Shown: positions 34,148-45,881 of the stretch, piece after piece
Layout of the letters: every line of letters starts with the position of its first letter
Numbering within the stretch: the stretch's first letter is position 1
Origin: Symbiodinium natans
Taxonomy: Eukaryota > Sar > Dinophyceae > Suessiales > Symbiodiniaceae
Length of the DNA: 64,000 bases
Assembly (NCBI GenBank): GCA_905221605.1
Contig: CAJNDS010000266.1
Location: 1 to 64,000, forward strand
Reading direction: 5' to 3'
The notes under the pieces: model-generated
The model's database searches: none
Told to the model about the DNA's origin: nothing
Seen by the model: only the letters and a program-made list of their open reading frames with translations
Translations under genes and position numbers: made by a program

Positions 34148-34239
<92 letters not shown>
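34148..34239. repeat. (GT)45 microsatellite
   Basis: An uninterrupted GT run of about 90 bp after a T-rich stretch. It is the longest perfect dinucleotide tract in the window. Confidence 0.97.
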
Positions 34240-34241
<2 letters not shown>

Positions 34242-34261
34242 GCGCAAAGGGGCAGCACGAG

Positions 34262-34595
34262 ATGTTTCTCAACATCTGTGCTGACTGTGGAGCAGAGCGT
34301 GGGGCGCCAAGGCATGGGGTCAGACTCGGATACCGAGATATTCAATTGGTTGGCTTTGGCTGCTCAGGTTGTTGGTGGGTTTGCGGTTCAGAAGACGATG
34401 TTTGCACCTGCACCGGACGAACTGTTGGGTGCGTCTCGCACACTGAGGGGAGTTGCCGTTCGATCTCAACTCGAACTTCGTCTGCGGCGTGCTCAGGAGT
34501 ACCATGGAGCACACCAAAAGAGCTTCTTTCGGACAGTCCGGCATTATGTGGCACGTGTTTTGCCATGTCCGCAGGGGCCAAAGACAGTTTCCTAA
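34262..34595 (+). CDS. Long exon-like open frame, unknown protein
   Basis: About 110 codons following the GT tract, including SDTEIFNWLALAAQVVGGFA, then PDELLGASRTLRGVAVRSQL and RLRRAQEYHGAHQKSFFRTV, to a stop at 34593-34595. It is longer than the typical exon here and has balanced composition. A second + frame, rich in Cys, is open over the same bases. Without homologs I cannot say whether this is a terminal exon, a retroposed fragment or chance. Confidence 0.45.
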
Positions 34596-34852
34596 ATCCC
34601 ACAATGTGCAGTAGACTCAGTAGACCTTGTGTGGTTAGGCACACACACGCGCACACCCGCCCCAGAGATGAGCAGCTCCTTGCCTCAAGGCACGCTTCTC
34701 ATAGTTTGTGAATGAGGGGGCAGCTGAGGGCTCAGGGTCCCAGACCCTCACCAAGGCGGTGACGCAGGCTTCGAGTGCCGCTCAGACATGCTCCACGAAA
34801 ATGTTCCTACCTCGGCGAAGTTTCTAATCCAGAGACAGCACTGAAATTTCAG

Positions 34853-35139
34853 GTCGACATTTTATCATACCCGGCACTGTTGAGCCCAAGCCTCGAAGAC
34901 GTGTTAAGGTGTGCGTGCAGTGTGGGCAGACAAGGCACCAAACCTGTGCCGTTTCGGGCTGCGTCTATTCGGCGTTAGGGGTTCGGGTGCTGTTTTGAGA
35001 CGTTCTGTCTACGGAGCCAATTTGCCCCGACCTGCTCCAGCAGCTTGAGCGATCCCCGTGCAGGATGTGCCCCTTCGAACTCCCAGACTTCGTTTGCGCC
35101 AACTGCGGTGGAACTGCTCCGAAAAGGCCTGGGCACCTG
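34853..35139 (+). CDS. Two joined exons with Cys-rich motif
   Basis: 34853-34908 (VDILSYPALLSPSLEDVL) ends in AG. The next exon, 35064-35139, supplies the third base G and continues MCPFELPDFVCANCGGTAPK to a GC donor (CACCTG|GC). The donor GTGTGC and acceptor GTGCAG fit. The C-x9-C-x2-C arrangement could bind metal. The agreement of phase, splice sites and composition makes this a good exon pair. Family not recognised. Confidence 0.5.
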
Positions 35140-35289
35140 GCGAAAAGTCATCGGGGTTGGGTTGAAGCGTGCAGGCCTGCACAGTATCAAGAAATTGATA
35201 TGGGAAGTAAGGTAATCACGAAACGCATGCAGTTCGCAGCCTCACATGCTTTAATAGTATCTGTTTCTCATCAGTTCTATTAAGCCCCA

Positions 35290-36045
35290 TATTCAAGGAT
35301 GAGCTGCCCCAGCAACACGCAAAGAACCGGATGGCGTATGAATTCGCATTCCTCGGCCTGTACAACACGTTCATGAGTCATGAGCAAAACAGACGTTTTA
35401 AGATAAGCACCACCTAGCAGCAGGTGCAAGAGCTTCAACGTGAAGAGTTGGGCCGTCAAAGAACCTGTGCTGTGAGACAGGGTTGACGTTCACTGGGGTT
35501 CCCGATGCAGGTTCGAGGAGATCGAGCTGCCTGAGGCCGCTTCGGGGTTCACGGGGTTCGAGGGCTTGAAAGGCTGGGGAGCCACATAAGTCTTGGGTGG
35601 GTGCTCAGCCTCCAAGCAGGGTCGGTGCAGGGCTCACACGTGTGGGGTCTGCTGATGTGACAACGTGCTCCATGGGGAAGCAACTTTACTTGCAAGTTAT
35701 CCAAGCAATTGCTCCTTTCCACACCCTCCCCATCAAGCCATTGTGCTCGTCACACCATCGAAACTAGTTCCCGTGTAATTTTAACGCTACGCGACCCGCC
35801 TCGACCCGGCCCAGCGCATCCGCGTGAGCATGGTGATTCCGCAGCGCCCAAGTCGTAAGGGTTGGGTTTAGGGTTTAGGGTTCCGGGTTATGGTTTATGG
35901 TTTTGGGGCTTAGAGTTGAGGGTCAGTTAAGGGTTGAGGGCTTAGGGCTCACGGTTTCGGGTTTGGGGTTTTTGGGTTTAGGGTTCAAGGTTCAAGGGTT
36001 CGGTGAAGGGGGCCAGGGGGGTGGGAAGGGGGCGGCCTGCTGTGC
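35290..36045. other. No exon; telomere-like motifs
   Basis: No supportable coding. From 35860 to 36010 the sequence is dominated by GGGTTTAGGG, GGGTTGAGGG and GGTTCAAGG variants. Confidence 0.5.
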
Positions 36046-36049
36046 GGGG

Positions 36050-36125
36050 CTACAACTGCCCCTCTATTCCTGGCGAACCGTCCGCTTTCAGATTGTGGTC
36101 GCCCACGGCGGGGAACCCTTTCCAG
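36050..36125 (+). CDS. Exon candidate with GC donor
   Basis: LQLPLYSWRTVRFQIVVAHG is followed by GEPFP and CCAG|GCAAAA, a GC donor. The strand-like hydrophobic alternation and the splice site favour coding, but the 5' boundary is not clear and the other two + frames are also open. Confidence 0.38.
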
Positions 36126-36411
36126 GCAAAAAAAGGGGTCGACAATTGGCTTTGGGCCTGCCCTCACAACCTATACACCTTCGGCCCGAGGCCTCGGCGG
36201 ATTATGAACCGCTTGTTCGCTTCTCCCACCCTCACTTTTCCACCTTACTAATGCTGTAGAACCTTGAACTGGGCTCTGCTTGGCGGGCGCAACACTTCGC
36301 ACACTCGCTCGTTAAAAGACCCGTGCGCTCGCTTCACCATTCGATTTGCAAGGGCAGCCCACACCTGATTTCGAGGGACCTCTTAATGACTTTGTACTTG
36401 TTCTTACCGGT

Positions 36412-36560
36412 TTGAGGAAAGCTTTCTGGTGAAAATACAGAGAATGGGGGTTTTCCTTTCTAAAGCCAGAGGAAACAAAGGTTGTCCTATGAAGAAAAGC
36501 AGGAAACCGACGTTTTCTGATGAGAATACAGGAATGGGAGCAGATTCGCTGCTTAGTAGG
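36412..36560. repeat. Imperfect internal repeats
   Basis: TTTCTGGTGAAAATACAGAGAATGGG (written here as positions 36419-36445) recurs as a related block at 36516-36540. In between, AGGAAAGC/AGAGGAAAC segments alternate with their near-complements. It looks like degenerate foldback sequence. No coding was identified. Confidence 0.5.
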
Positions 36561-37050
36561 CCCTTTCCCGGGAATTTGATTCCCATAAAGATAGAATCTC
36601 AAAGAGGCACCTTCCGAGGAGGAGCCGGATGACGGTCTGACCGCGGAACAGCGGGAGGTCCCATCCTTGACATGGCTTGGACCATGTTGGACCCTGTTCG
36701 GCTCAGGGTTTGCCAGCTGTCGGTTTCCTGGGTTCCTGGACCGTATGAACCCTGAACGCGACGGCTGTGGAGCTTGTCTGGAACGGGTTCAGGGCTTCTT
36801 TCTTACATAGATGTATAGGCCAGAAAAGCAATGCTGGGGGCCGCAGTGCCCCAGATGGCCCAGAAACATGTTCTGAATGTTGCCCCACGCTGCGCAACGG
36901 CTTGCGAAGCTGCTACAATCAGCCACTGACTCCATGCATTAAGAGCTGCCCAAACCCAGAGCCTACAAGAACCACAAACAAAGAACCTTCAACACAAAGT
37001 CGAGCCATGCAAGAAAACACAGTTCAACTTCCGAAAAACTTCCGTCGGCC

Positions 37051-40000
37051 ATGCCTTCCAAAGCTCTGGCGCTGCCTGGCGATGGGAAGCCGAAGACGGA
37101 GTTCCAGAAGCACGCCCTGGGCCCAGCCTGGGGGTGAAGCCGCCTGCTTTCACGCTTGGGGGATGCCAACGGGGGTAGGTTCAGGGGCCTCATGTTCCAT
37201 CACCAGGGTGTGCAAGAAGTCGGCGCTGAGTTGACAGCCATGCTTCGTAGGTGTGTGGTTCAATGTGCGAGTGCCACGTCTACCGGCTCTGCGATCTGCC
37301 CACTTGCGCTGAGCCGAAGAAAATCTGGCACGAGACAAACGTCGAAGCGCTTACAACCCGACTGGACACACCATGTCCTACTCGGGCCTGACGCTTCGGG
37401 ACACTTCGATTGCCAAATGGGTTCTTCTGTTATTCCTAGCCTTTCACGAACACTTTTCACCTTCTAGCAAGCTGAGTCAGGCGAAGAAGCTTCTGGACAA
37501 GCATTGCAAAATCGACGTCAACGACGAATGGCAGCCGGTAGATGCATCTTGGGCTGGCATATTAGCGCTTGCGATCTTGAAGCGGTTGCTTGGCTAGGAT
37601 CGGATGTGATTGGGTGTCACCTGGCTGAGCTTGCAATGCTTGCAGAAACATCCCTTTGTCTTGCGTTGCCTTTCTGGTTCTCCCAGTTCTGCTTGGCAGC
37701 TGGCCTTCCTCAAGTCAGCTTATGAGGCTCCCCGCATACACCGTACGCTGAGGACCAGAAAATCGCGCAGCTGCGCGGCATCCTCTCCGCGCTGCACGAG
37801 GTCGGGCCGAACCGTGGGACGTGCCCAGAGTCACAAGGATGTGAGGTCTACGGCAAGCTAGGGTTGGCTTCCGTGTAAAGTCCCTAAAGTCTGCCAGGTA
37901 ATTTATGGTGGCCGGGGGGGGGGGGGGGGGGGGTTCGCACCTTTTACTTAGATCTCGCCCTTTGCAGGGCCCTGAACTTGAAGACCCTGAGCTCTGGCAC
38001 GAAGCCTTGTCTAAGCGTAAGCTCAGCCGTGCGCCTGAAGCGCAAGAGGGCCTAGGCATAGGAAGCACGACGCCCTTGCCCAAGAAGACCCTTCGCTTCC
38101 AAATAAGCCCCAAGCCCCAACCCCTCAAACTGCAGGAGAACCAGTCGACCCAGCTCCTAAAGGTTGAGAGCGAGGCAGAGCCGTGACGGAGTCTTCTTCT
38201 CTGCAGGTTTCGAGGTGTTTTGCAGAGGTTTATCAGCGGGTTTTCAATGGTGGGCTTAGTTGGGGGGTGGGTTTGCGGGGGGCTGGGGCATTGGGAGTTG
38301 TGAAGAATCGATGTAGGGCCTAGCCCACGAGCAGGTTGCCCATCAGATTGAGCAAGCAGCAGCCCCTTCAAATCAAACCCTGATCCCCAAGCTGCAACCC
38401 CTCCTGGAATCCTAAAGCCCTAAAGCCCGAAATGGCTCACACAGCCTCCCCAGCAAAGCCAGGATCGCGAAGCGCAGGCCGCCCTAAAGGCCGGAGCTTT
38501 CGTTGTTTTTTTTCTATGAAGCCTGCCTTTAGCAGAGGCAGACATCGAGTCTGCAGGTTCGCCTCGCTTTCCTACAAAGCTCTCTTCTTCTCCCTTGGGG
38601 ATGGTTTGGGTTGTCCAGGAGAGTCGGCTTCAGGTAGATCTTGAAGCTTTGGGTTTTCTGTGCCCCAGGGGCACCTCGAGACCTCGTCGCATAAAGTGAG
38701 GCACAGGACCACGCGTCCGGTTCTCGTGCCCGCCCACCATCCAGGCCACACGGAAGAGCGTTGAGACTCGACTCGCCTTTTGCAAGGCAGGGGTCCTCCT
38801 TTGTTCCGTCCATGGCTGGGAGTTGAGCCTGAAGGGGGTTTACAAGTTGCTTAGAGACAATGACCTCCTGGGCCCTTTGTACCTGGGCAGGAGAAAGAGA
38901 TGATGTTCAAGAAAAAGCAGGATGAGTTGCGACGCCATGTGCTGGACAATCAGACGCTCGGTACGCAGAGCTGTGCCCCTCAAGCCTCTGAACGCTCCAA
39001 GCTTCTGATGACTTGAGGTTCGGATTTCAAATGTTTCAAAGCACCCAAACTCTGAATGAAAGCAGCATAGCTCATCCTGCCAACCAGGAAGTCATTGCAA
39101 GATCTCGAGTCGCAGATCGAGAAAAGCGCCAGCCCCAGCTTATGCTATTGGGTACATAGGCAAAGATCGGAATGAAGAAAGGTTCACTCCTGCAACCAGA
39201 GGTTCGCTCCCGCAACCAACTTTCCTGCAGAGACGACACGCGTTTATTTTCCTTGAGGCATCTCTTTCACTTGCTTCACAGTGGATGCCCAACGCCTGGT
39301 TCCTTTAAGCTATCGAGACAACCCCACGCCCTAGGCTACCCAACCATATCAAGATCACAGATTTCAGAGTGTTCCTATAAGTTAGAGCAGCCGAGGGTAT
39401 ATTTATCGGGAGTTCCACTGCGTAGCTTGACCCTAGAAAGCCCGGAACATGGGGCCGATGCCAGCTCCTGAACCCCCTAACCCTAAATCCTGAACCCCCC
39501 CCCCCCCCCCCCAACCCCCCCCCCCCCCCAAATTTGCAACCCGAAATCAGGATCTGCAAGCCGTCCCTCCGCCCAGGTGAGCGCAAGGCGCATGACGAGC
39601 AGGCCCAGAGCCGGCGCTACTCGGCTTTGGTCTTGAGCAGTGGCTTTTGGTTTTGGGGGAGGGGGGTTCTCTATTTGGGGGGATTTCTATAGTAAGGATT
39701 TGTTGTAAATTTACTGATTGGTCCTCTGTATCGGCTTTCAGGGCACTGCCGTCTGCGGTTGCTTTTTTTGTCTTGCGTGTCTTAAAGGTGTGGGGCTTTG
39801 GGGCTTTCGGACACCCGTCACCCAAGAGTACCCGAGAAAGCCCCAGAAGGTTTGGAGGGGGAGATCAGGGCCCTGGAGCGAGAGCTGCAGGAGAAGGCCC
39901 AACAAAAACTTGAAAGATCTGAGTTCCGGGTTTGGGGTTTGGGGGATTTTGGGCCTTGGGGGGTTTAGAGGCTTAGACTTTGCTTAGGATGGCTGTTCAA

Positions 40001-42530
40001 GATCCTGGTTGCAGGGTTCATGGAGGGCTCTGGATCCAGTGGTTGATGAACGCCTAGCCCGAGCGCCCCGTGGACAACTTGTCTTTGAATGACTTCCCTG
40101 GACCCCAACCAAACACTGGGGCGACCTTGCTGAAGCCGACGGGCCAATTGTCTTAGCCGTTGCAGAGGCTTCTCAATGAGGATCTCGCAGTGAGGGTTAG
40201 TACTTGGCGGAGAAGTGCTGGAATCCCCCCCCCCCCCCCCGCCGCGCTGCACCAGGAACAGCAGCGCGACACGGAGCAGGCGAAAATCGGGAAGATGGCA
40301 CCTCGGCCAAGGGCATCCCCCCGACTCCCAAAAAGCATAGCATAGCATAGCATAGCTTCCTGAGAGCGCCTTACGATTTTGGGCAGTGAGCGGGCCCTTA
40401 CCCGGCTGAAGATGTCAGGGCAACTCTTCGTATGCAAGGCTTCACTCGGGCCCCAGGCTTTGGTTTATGTGTGGGGGGGGGGGGGCAATTTGCAGCACCG
40501 TTAGGCTCAGTACAAGAACTTCCTTGAGCACGTGATCCACGAGAGCCAGGAAGAGTTTGGAGACGACATCGAGGCTGGGGCCCCTGAAGGTCGAAAAGAG
40601 TATGTGAACCACTGCGCTCATACGCTGTAAGTTTCGTAGTTTAGTATGAGGCGATGCGCTCATTGAGGCGTGTTTTCCACAATCTGGGGCCGATGTATGA
40701 AAGCGAGCAAGGTCCTGATGAATCGCCACCTCACGCTGGAAGGGGGCAGTCAGGAGCTTTTATTGGCTTAAGCGGGACGCCGCTCTGCGCATCTCTGTGT
40801 ATCTCTGCGTAGCATCTCCAGTATGGTTTTGTGCCTGTTTTCTCAGCGACAAGCAAGGTTCCTGAATCTCGCTCTTAACTCTGTCCAGAGGAGCTGACCC
40901 AAGCAAATGACGACCTCTCCATGCGCCTGGATCGTGAGAGGGAAGAATGCGCCCGTGTGCAGACGAAACTGTGCCTCGGCTCCAAGCTCACCAAACCCGT
41001 AACTGGGGGCCCAAACGTCCCCACAGTCACCTCTTTGAGGACAGCCACGAAACCCCACATCTTTCTTTCCACATCTTTCCACCCTTCAACGACATGTAGT
41101 GAAGCAAAATGCCGAGCCTTTCTCAATGCAGGTGGGTGTGCTGATAGTTGGTTCATTGTTGATTGCCAGGGGAGCCAGACTCCCGAAGATGTTTCCTTCT
41201 CAGGCAGAATGAGCACCTCGCCATCAGCAGCCAGTTGCACAAATGTCAGGCACGTTGCTCCCGGCATTCAGTTGGAGCCTGCAATATCCTGCAATCTGCT
41301 TTAGTGTTGCGCTGCTCTGCTGGCTCCCTGCACACCTTCCGACATGCTTTGCAGGTGGCGCTCGAACACCATCTCGGGGAGAGCCAGGCGGGGATTGGGG
41401 GCCTCCATCAAGACCCAAAGTCCCCAACACCGACACGGGAGAGCCCTAGACCCAAAGCACCCTGACAATCTGTCCTCACCTGTATTGTACCTGCATTATT
41501 CAACCCTGAAGCCAAGCACTCGCAGGAGTTGGAGGGGCGGCTGAACCGCGCTCTGGAGGAGAAGGAGCTGAAGGAGAGCCAGGCTGCGCTCAATTGGTGC
41601 GACTCTGTTGGATCACGTTTGGGCTTGGGGGGCGGCCTTTTGCAAATTTTGGGGATGAAAAGCAGGCCCCAAGCCCTCAGCAACCCCAGCCCCGAAAGCG
41701 CAGGTGGGGGTCATCTCCATGGCTATCGAGCAGCTCTTCTCCCGCACGGTGAACTCGTGCAGGCTTCCTCAGCGGAAGAAGGCCCAGAGTGCTTGAAAAG
41801 GGTTGCCCGATGGCTTAAGTCTTCCGGGCTTTGAGAGCCTTGCTGGAATGCGGCCCATGATATCAGCATCACTTCAGCATCCTTTTCCCTCCAAATCCCC
41901 ATCACCTCCCAAGGCCCAAAGACCATCAAAGACCCCAGAGTGCCCCTTGCGCTTCAGGCGATGCTTGTCTGTGCCTCAGATTCCCACACGCGATTTCCCA
42001 CGCGAGTCGAGAGGGCTCACAGCGGCTGAGGATGCAACAGACGTGAAATTTGCCCCTGTCCGGGGTGACAAGAGCGATGTGCGGTTGGAAGAGATGTTCA
42101 AGCAGATCATCGAGCGAGTGGAAGATCTGCAGGAGAGCCTTACAGTGCTTTTTCGGATCCCTGACGCCTTCAGCGGTTGAGGGCTTACGGTTTAGGACCC
42201 CGGGACGGTGAATTGTCGTGGGGTGCAGTGGCGTGTATCAGCGTACAGGAGATGCACAGCACCGTCCAGCTGGGTCGGGAGAAGCCGAGGGAGGCGCAGT
42301 TTGTTGCCAGTCATCTCGCGAACAGAGTTTGGGATGGGCGTTCGGTTGCTGCTTTAGCATCTCCGTTGCAGGAAGCGGCTCTCTTCGATGAGAGGGGGTT
42401 CATGGAGCGTGTGACGTTCCAGTACCATCGAGGCGCAGAAACTGGAGAGCCAGACTTTCGTGGGAGTTTTGGGGGGAACGCTCCTGCAAGTTGTTTCAGC
42501 CGGCGCTACGTGGGCCCTGTTGCTAAGGAC
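37051..42530 (+). CDS. Coiled-coil protein of CFAP73/CCDC42 (DUF4200) type
   Basis: N-terminal exons: 37051-37133 (MPSKALALPGDGKPKTEFQK), 37468-37537 (LSQAKKLLDKHCKIDVNDEW), about 37727-37800 (AEDQKIAQLRGILSALHE) and 37968-38016 (PELEDPELWHEALSK). Core: 38891-38960 (EKEMMFKKKQDELRRHVLDN), 39578-39622 (ERKAHDEQAQSRRYS), about 39851-39905 (EIRALERELQEKAQ), 40511-40588 (YKNFLEHVIHESQEEFGDDI), 40889-40978 (ELTQANDDLSMRLDREREEC), 41204-41249 (QNEHLAISSQLHKCQ), 41355-41391 (VALEHHLGESQA), 41526-41596 (ELEGRLNRALEEKELKESQA), 41704-41790 (MAIEQLFSRTVNSC) and about 42016-42136 (RLEEMFKQIIERVEDLQESL). More uncertain exons reach 42.5 kb. The order matches DUF4200 proteins: an ERKA-type heptad region, then Y..FLE.V, then a long coiled coil. 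Family members attach axonemal inner arms or act in basal bodies. Several introns use GC donors. Whether the N-terminal exons belong to this gene is inferred. Confidence 0.6.
37913..37933. repeat. Poly-G run
   Basis: About 20 G in a row on the + strand, inside an intron 35 bp before an exon. Similar C or G runs occur at 39488-39529, 40227-40240, 40474-40485, 46424-46447, 58677-58691 and 62651-62664, mostly near intron 3' ends. Lengths in such runs are unreliable in assemblies. Confidence 0.85.
40333..40358. repeat. (CATAG)n pentanucleotide
   Basis: Four to five copies of CATAG in an intron of the coiled-coil gene. Confidence 0.85.
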
Positions 42531-42893
42531 GTCAGATAGTGCAACTGTTAATGCTGTTAATGGATGTCGGCTGTATATTGTATATAGCGTCTATACGGTC
42601 GGGGGGCGTCCATTGGAGAAACAATCCAAGGCCTTGACCCTCGGAACCTCGGAATTTCGGAACCCCTAGTCGGGCCCTTGCACCTGCAGACGGCAGGTGA
42701 AGATGACGTCAGACGAAGGCCCCAGGGGCCAAGTTGTGTGCATCCATGGGTCCATGGGTTCAGGCAGCGGTCTGAAAGGTTCAAGCAGGTTTCTTATTGA
42801 AACCCGAATATACCCCACTGAAACCCAATCCCTCAATTCTAAAATCCCAAGCCCAAAGCCCCCTCCTTGCCCCGAGCCCTACGCCCGAAACAG

Positions 42894-42946
42894 GGGCACC
42901 GGCAGCGACGAGAACCACGAGTCGCTCACGCTGGGCCTTGGGGCAG
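42894..42946 (+). CDS. Small exon candidate after the coiled-coil gene
   Basis: CGAAACAG|G is followed by GTGSDENHESLTLGLGA and a GGTAGC donor. It may be the 5' part of the next gene. The surrounding 42.54-43.4 kb is otherwise intron-like, rich in CCCAAGCCC and GGGTTC motifs. Confidence 0.4.
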
Positions 42947-43407
42947 GTAGCAGCACCCTCAAGGGGAGGCTGGGGGCCCCAGATTTGTTGAGGTGGTTTG
43001 TTGGAATCTTGTTGAGGGTAGCCCGGATAGGCAGCCGACCCCAAATGCTGTGAAGGGAAGGGCAAGGCTATGTTGGCCCCTCCCGCAACCAAAAGGCTCA
43101 TCGGCGAAGCAGCCTGCTGGCTCTGAGGCATACCGACCCCAACCTTAGTGGGGGCCACAGTGGCGGGAAGCTCAGCGCCCGCTGTGCAACGCCTTCCCGC
43201 GACTCGAGGGTTCGGAGGGGATTAAGGAAGCTTCGGTGGGTCTCAGTTCTGTGAGTTCCATTGCTGCCTTCGAGGCTCCAACAAGTCGTGATGCAAGGCC
43301 GCTGGCTGCAGCTTGCCTGTGTTTGAGTACCCTTGCTCTAAGTTGGGCTGAGTTCTGTAGGCTAGAAGGTACCTGGAATCATGTCTCCGTTCTTCATCCA
43401 CTGAGCA

Positions 43408-44160
43408 GTGGCTTCTTGCCAGCCCCTGGCCTGGAGGCAACTTCCAGCTGTCAAAGAAGGATGGCGAAGTGTTTCACCGCGGGATCCGACTCAGAAAGCA
43501 TGTTCTCAATCATTTTCCTCAGCCCAGCAAGCTTGGAGCTCCCGCTCACCCAAACCAGCGATGCTAACGACAGGAGTCGAAGGAAGCTGTTGGAGTGTGC
43601 TATTGCTATTCATAGGACTCGTAGGATGTCAACAGCACTTGGCATCAGCACTTGGACCGTTCTCGTCTTCCTTCGATCCTGCCCACGCAAGCCCAGTGCT
43701 GTCGACCAGTCGCACGGCTTATGCGCCAATCAGTAAGGGCCCTCGTCCTCAAAAGCATAGCAAGCGACCCCGATCATGTTCGCAGGCGCAGCGCAGGTGC
43801 GCATTCCCGTTGCGTAGGCATGCGAAGACAGTACTGCAAGCGATGGCGAATTCGAAAAAGGCGCGGCGCAGCCAGTTATATTCTCGGGACCGTCAACATG
43901 GGGCTTCCTTTCAATACGGGACTGGTGCTTGTTTGCGTAAGCGCGTCCCGTCCGAGGCCTATCGCAAGGAGAATGAGCGAACTCAGCTGCTGTGGAAGAC
44001 TCTGATTCAGGCCTGCATGCGAGTGGGGTTAATCCCAAACATGAAATCAGGAACCCCTAGCGAAACAGCCCAAATCCTTCAAGTGTTGAGGGTCCAGGGA
44101 CGCATGGACCCTAAATCCTCGGAAGAGACTCGGCAGATAAGGATCGTTCTACTACGGTAG
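43408..44160 (+). CDS. 250-codon open frame, unknown protein
   Basis: The longest uninterrupted multi-exon-free frame on the + strand apart from the GTPase. The C-terminal half is basic and reads naturally (AYRKENERTQLLWKTLIQAC, then MRVGLIPNMKSGTPSETAQI), ending RQIRIVLLR and stop. Two other frames are also open for over 100 codons in 43.65-44.0 kb, which often happens in real GC-rich coding or in decayed elements. No signal peptide, membrane span or known motif seen. The N-terminal boundary is arbitrary. Confidence 0.4.
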   Translation: MASCQPLAWRQLPAVKEGWRSVSPRDPTQKACSQSFSSAQQAWSSRSPKPAMLTTGVEGSCWSVLLLFIGLVGCQQHLASALGPFSSSFDPAHASPVLSTSRTAYAPISKGPRPQKHSKRPRSCSQAQRRCAFPLRRHAKTVLQAMANSKKARRSQLYSRDRQHGASFQYGTGACLRKRVPSEAYRKENERTQLLWKTLIQACMRVGLIPNMKSGTPSETAQILQVLRVQGRMDPKSSEETRQIRIVLLR

Positions 44161-44188
44161 CTGCAGCCCCAAGCTAGGCTTCTGGATA

Positions 44189-44341
44189 GTGCGCCGGGGA
44201 TGTTTGGATTCGGCTTTCGTGGCATCGCAAACTCAGCTACGATGCTGTTCAAGATGGGCAAACTACGCCCGCAACGTATGCTTCCTGGCACAGGGGCTTT
44301 CCCCGACGCAAGCCGCCGAGATGTTCAGAAAACAGGCTCGG
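44189..44341 (+). CDS. Exon candidate, unknown gene
   Basis: CLDSAFVASQTQLRCCSRWA continues into ARNVCFLAQGLSPTQAAEMF and ends near RKQARWG at a GT (GGGGGCAG|GTGCCC). The Ala-rich end looks helical. A second + frame (GFGFRGIANSATMLFKMGK) is also open. Unresolved. Confidence 0.35.
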
Positions 44342-45881
44342 TGGGGGCAGGTGCCCAAGATGTCAAGTTGCTGCTCTGGAGTTCGGCTGCCCCATGGTCA
44401 TGATTGCGCAAGGGCAAATTGAGTAATATAGAGTATAATTTAAAGTCCCAAAGAATCCTCGTTTCCGCCAGGACCACGAGCCTCCAACTGAGCAAGAGTT
44501 GATGGACTTGCCGCAGGCTTAGGGCGCCGTGTTTGGAGCAGCCGGCAAACATCTTTCTCAGGTTGCTCCCTCATCGTGAGATAGTTTTCGATGAAGTAGG
44601 CCCTGCTTTGTCTGACCTTGGTCAGCAGGGCTCGGGTCCAACCAGTACATGTGTTGGGAGCCGAAGCACCGTTGCCGAGGCGAACAAACACGCTGGCTCA
44701 CGTTCGCAAGAAGTCTGGGACCAAGAGTTCTCTGTGCGGCAGTTGAGTCCCCCTTGATCCGCTTCCATGGCTTACGGCCAGCAATGAAAAGTGTTTGACC
44801 ATGTTTGACCCGACGGCCAGGACGATGGGTCACCGGCAGATGATGAAGTCTGCACTCAAAAACAAGAACAAGGCCTCGTCTGCATTGGAGCCTTGTGAGT
44901 TGCCCGTATGCGTCGTGGAGTTGTGGCTTGCACCTCAGTCGGCCACGAAGCGGTTCTTGAACAACGAGCCACGGCTGCAACACAGAGGGCTCGGCACCTT
45001 AAAGCACACCAAACCTTGCAGTCAGGGTTTCCTATGATTGCATCTTCACCGCACTAAGGAGTTGGTCAGCGTGACCAAGAAAGACAAGTATGCCCGCTTC
45101 CTGGGCTCAGGGTTATTCAGGTCTCACGGTTTAGGGTCTACGGCTTCAGGGGTTGCGCGTCTTCGGGCGTCTTGGGTTTTGTAGGGTTGAGGGTGCGCCG
45201 CAAACGCAGTGAGCTGAAGCATACTTCTGAAGTTTAGGTCGTCTGATTAGACTGTTGACTTTTCTTGCATGAACGTGGAATCAACCCTCAGCCCTAAACC
45301 CGTTGAACCCCAACTCCAAACCCCAAAACATCCCGACAGAGCAATGCCCGCCCAGTACCGCACCGGCGGTGAGACGGCGGAGGACAAGGCAAAAACTTCC
45401 GTGGAGCCTGGTGCCCAGTTGTTGCCAAAGAGTTTCGGGTGTAGGCTTGTCGGTTTTTGCCTCAACAATTTCGGGCTCTTTCCTCCTTGCCTTGGCTCCA
45501 CCTTCGGGTGAAGGGGGACTCGTCTCCTTGCGTGCAGCCCCGAGGCAGGTTGCAGGGCTCAACCTGTGCACGACGTTCGGATGAGATTTTTCAACCTGAA
45601 GACCTGAAGCCTAAACCCAGTCCATCCCACCCCCCCACCCAACCACCAGGAAGAGCAAAGCAGCTGTGTCTCGAGGTTATACATCATCGGCATCGGCCGT
45701 GGAGGTTGGGTGCGGAGAGAGACCTGAAGCATTCAGCACACAGCGAAAAACCCACAAAACCTGGCCTTGTGCAGTAGAACTTAAAGCTGTGGAAAACAGG
45801 TCGGCACGCAGTCAAGCTCGCCATGCACGACAAGAAGAAGGGGAGATGCACTCAGGGAGAGATCGGGTGCACTAATAAAGC

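Noticed and set aside
34076..34711. Poly-Cys/Val and poly-His/Thr frames
   Set aside because: They are the (GT)45 microsatellite read in different frames.
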